NCBI GenBank assembly: GCA_050747865.1
Contig: JBOGJI010000114.1
Span: 1-6,423, forward strand
DNA length: 6,423 bases
From: JBOGJI01 sp050747865
GTDB taxonomy: Bacteria; Acidobacteriota; Thermoanaerobaculia; Multivoradales; JAHEKO01
Reading direction: 5' to 3'
Shown here: positions 5,778 through 6,423 of the stretch, in pieces
Layout of the letters: each line of letters begins with the position of its first letter
Position numbering within the stretch: position 1 is the stretch's first letter
Program-made: the position numbers and the translations under genes
Notes under the pieces: generated by a model
Seen by the model: the letters and a program-made list of their open reading frames with translations, nothing else
The model's database searches: none
Told to the model about the DNA's origin: nothing

Positions 5778-6423
5778 TACTGGCCGAGGGCCTCGGCGAT
5801 CTCGCGGAAGCTCTTGAAGGCCCATTCCGGGACGCCGGGGAGCTCGCTCAGCACCTCGAAGCGATGGGTCACCAGGTACTGGACCTGGTCGACGGTCAGG
5901 GAGTTGAAGAAGTTGTAGACCCGCTCGGGAGAGGGGCGGCGTGACACGAAGTGGTCGAACAGGCGTAGCAACGCATCGCCGCCGTCGTCGGTGGGGTGGC
6001 GGTTGCCGACCAGGTCGAGCAGGGCGACCAGCAGGTTCGGTGAGTCGACGAGCGCCGCGGCGGGATCCATCTGGAGCAGCTCGCGCGCCTCGACGGGAAG
6101 CTGCATGAGGATGTACCGGGCGTGCTCGGGAGGGGCTTCGAATCCCAGCGCCTCCTTGACCCATTCGGTGAACCCGCCCACGAGGCGCTGCGGCAGGCGT
6201 TCGGCAGTCGTCTCCTCCCCTTCAACGCGCTGCACGCCGCGCGCGGTCTCGCCGCCGGCGAGCACCGGGGCCGCCGGGGTCGCCGAAGGCGGCTGCGCGA
6301 GGAGAACCCCGTCGGAGCGGGTTGCGGGAACCGCGACGTAGCCCTGGCTGGCGGCCGGGATCGCGGCGTCGCCGCTCGACGCGGCGGTCGACGGGCCGGC
6401 GTCGCTCGCGGCCGGCGCGGTGT
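5777..6423 (-). CDS. Hypothetical protein sharing a domain with the 756-residue protein, partial (N-terminus beyond right edge)
   Basis: The frame is open from the right edge to the TAG at 5777-5779, giving 214 visible C-terminal residues. A GTG at 6265 is in frame but is only an internal Val codon, since the frame continues upstream without stops. The first about 55 visible residues are an Ala/Pro/Ser/Gly-rich linker, probably disordered. From about 6178 downward comes a helical domain with blocks WVKEALGF, LLRLFDHFV, RPSPERVYNFFNSLT and LPGVPEWAF. It aligns with residues about 334-465 of the 756-residue protein; in the best block 18 of 48 residues are identical without gaps. The protein ends directly after this domain, so it lacks the hydrolase-like part of its relative. 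No catalytic motif or membrane segment is visible. Function unknown. It converges on the plus-strand block with about 17 nt between stops. Confidence 0.85.
   Translation of the reverse strand, partial: TAPAASDAGPSTAASSGDAAIPAASQGYVAVPATRSDGVLLAQPPSATPAAPVLAGGETARGVQRVEGEETTAERLPQRLVGGFTEWVKEALGFEAPPEHARYILMQLPVEARELLQMDPAAALVDSPNLLVALLDLVGNRHPTDDGGDALLRLFDHFVSRRPSPERVYNFFNSLTVDQVQYLVTHRFEVLSELPGVPEWAFKSFREIAEALGQ

Overview
The window is very GC-rich, with strong G/C preference at third codon positions in the clear genes. It looks like a chromosomal segment of a high-GC, non-model bacterium. The YggT protein, the DUF6922/AbiEii-like pair and the histidine-degradation gene would fit Acidobacteriota, deltaproteobacterial (Myxococcota-like) or similar lineages. 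The Abhydrolase_8/DUF1023-like fold is best known from Actinobacteria. The sequence alone does not fix the phylum.

Layout. (a) 1-2843, minus strand: a probable two-gene unit. The first gene encodes a 756-residue protein with a long low-complexity N-terminus, four 38-residue tandem repeats, a helical domain and a C-terminal DUF1023-like alpha/beta-hydrolase domain. It is followed after 46 bp by a Gly/Arg/Asp/Trp-rich reading frame that runs off the left edge. (b) 2844-3013: a divergent intergenic region with a 40-nt AT-rich island (about 30% GC), a good minus-strand sigma70-like promoter candidate and two short inverted repeats. (c) 3014-5541, plus strand: a compact run of yggT, a DUF6922-like small gene, an AbiEii-type nucleotidyltransferase gene and hutI (imidazolonepropionase). 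Gaps are 7 bp or less, or the genes overlap, so this is probably one transcript. (d) 5598-5759, plus strand: a 53-codon remnant resembling the C-terminus of a DUF5615/PIN-like toxin. (e) 5777-6423, minus strand: the C-terminal part of a second protein with an Ala/Pro/Ser-rich linker, truncated by the right edge.

The most interesting signal is that the proteins in (a) and (e) share a homologous helical domain (18 of 48 identical, ungapped, in its best block). They are otherwise different: one continues into a hydrolase-like domain, the other stops at the end of the shared domain. This suggests an uncharacterised modular family (disordered N-terminus, shared domain, variable C-terminus), with two members flanking an oppositely oriented housekeeping/TA-like block. 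The hydrolase-like domain has a nucleophile elbow but no histidine after it, and the AbiEii-like protein has Asn in place of the first Asp of its DxD motif, so both may be catalytically altered.

The plus-strand genes do not form one obvious pathway. YggT is a small membrane protein and HutI acts in histidine catabolism. The DUF6922/AbiEii pair lies between them and is translationally coupled to hutI by a 4-nt overlap. No rRNA, tRNA, CRISPR or insertion sequence was seen.
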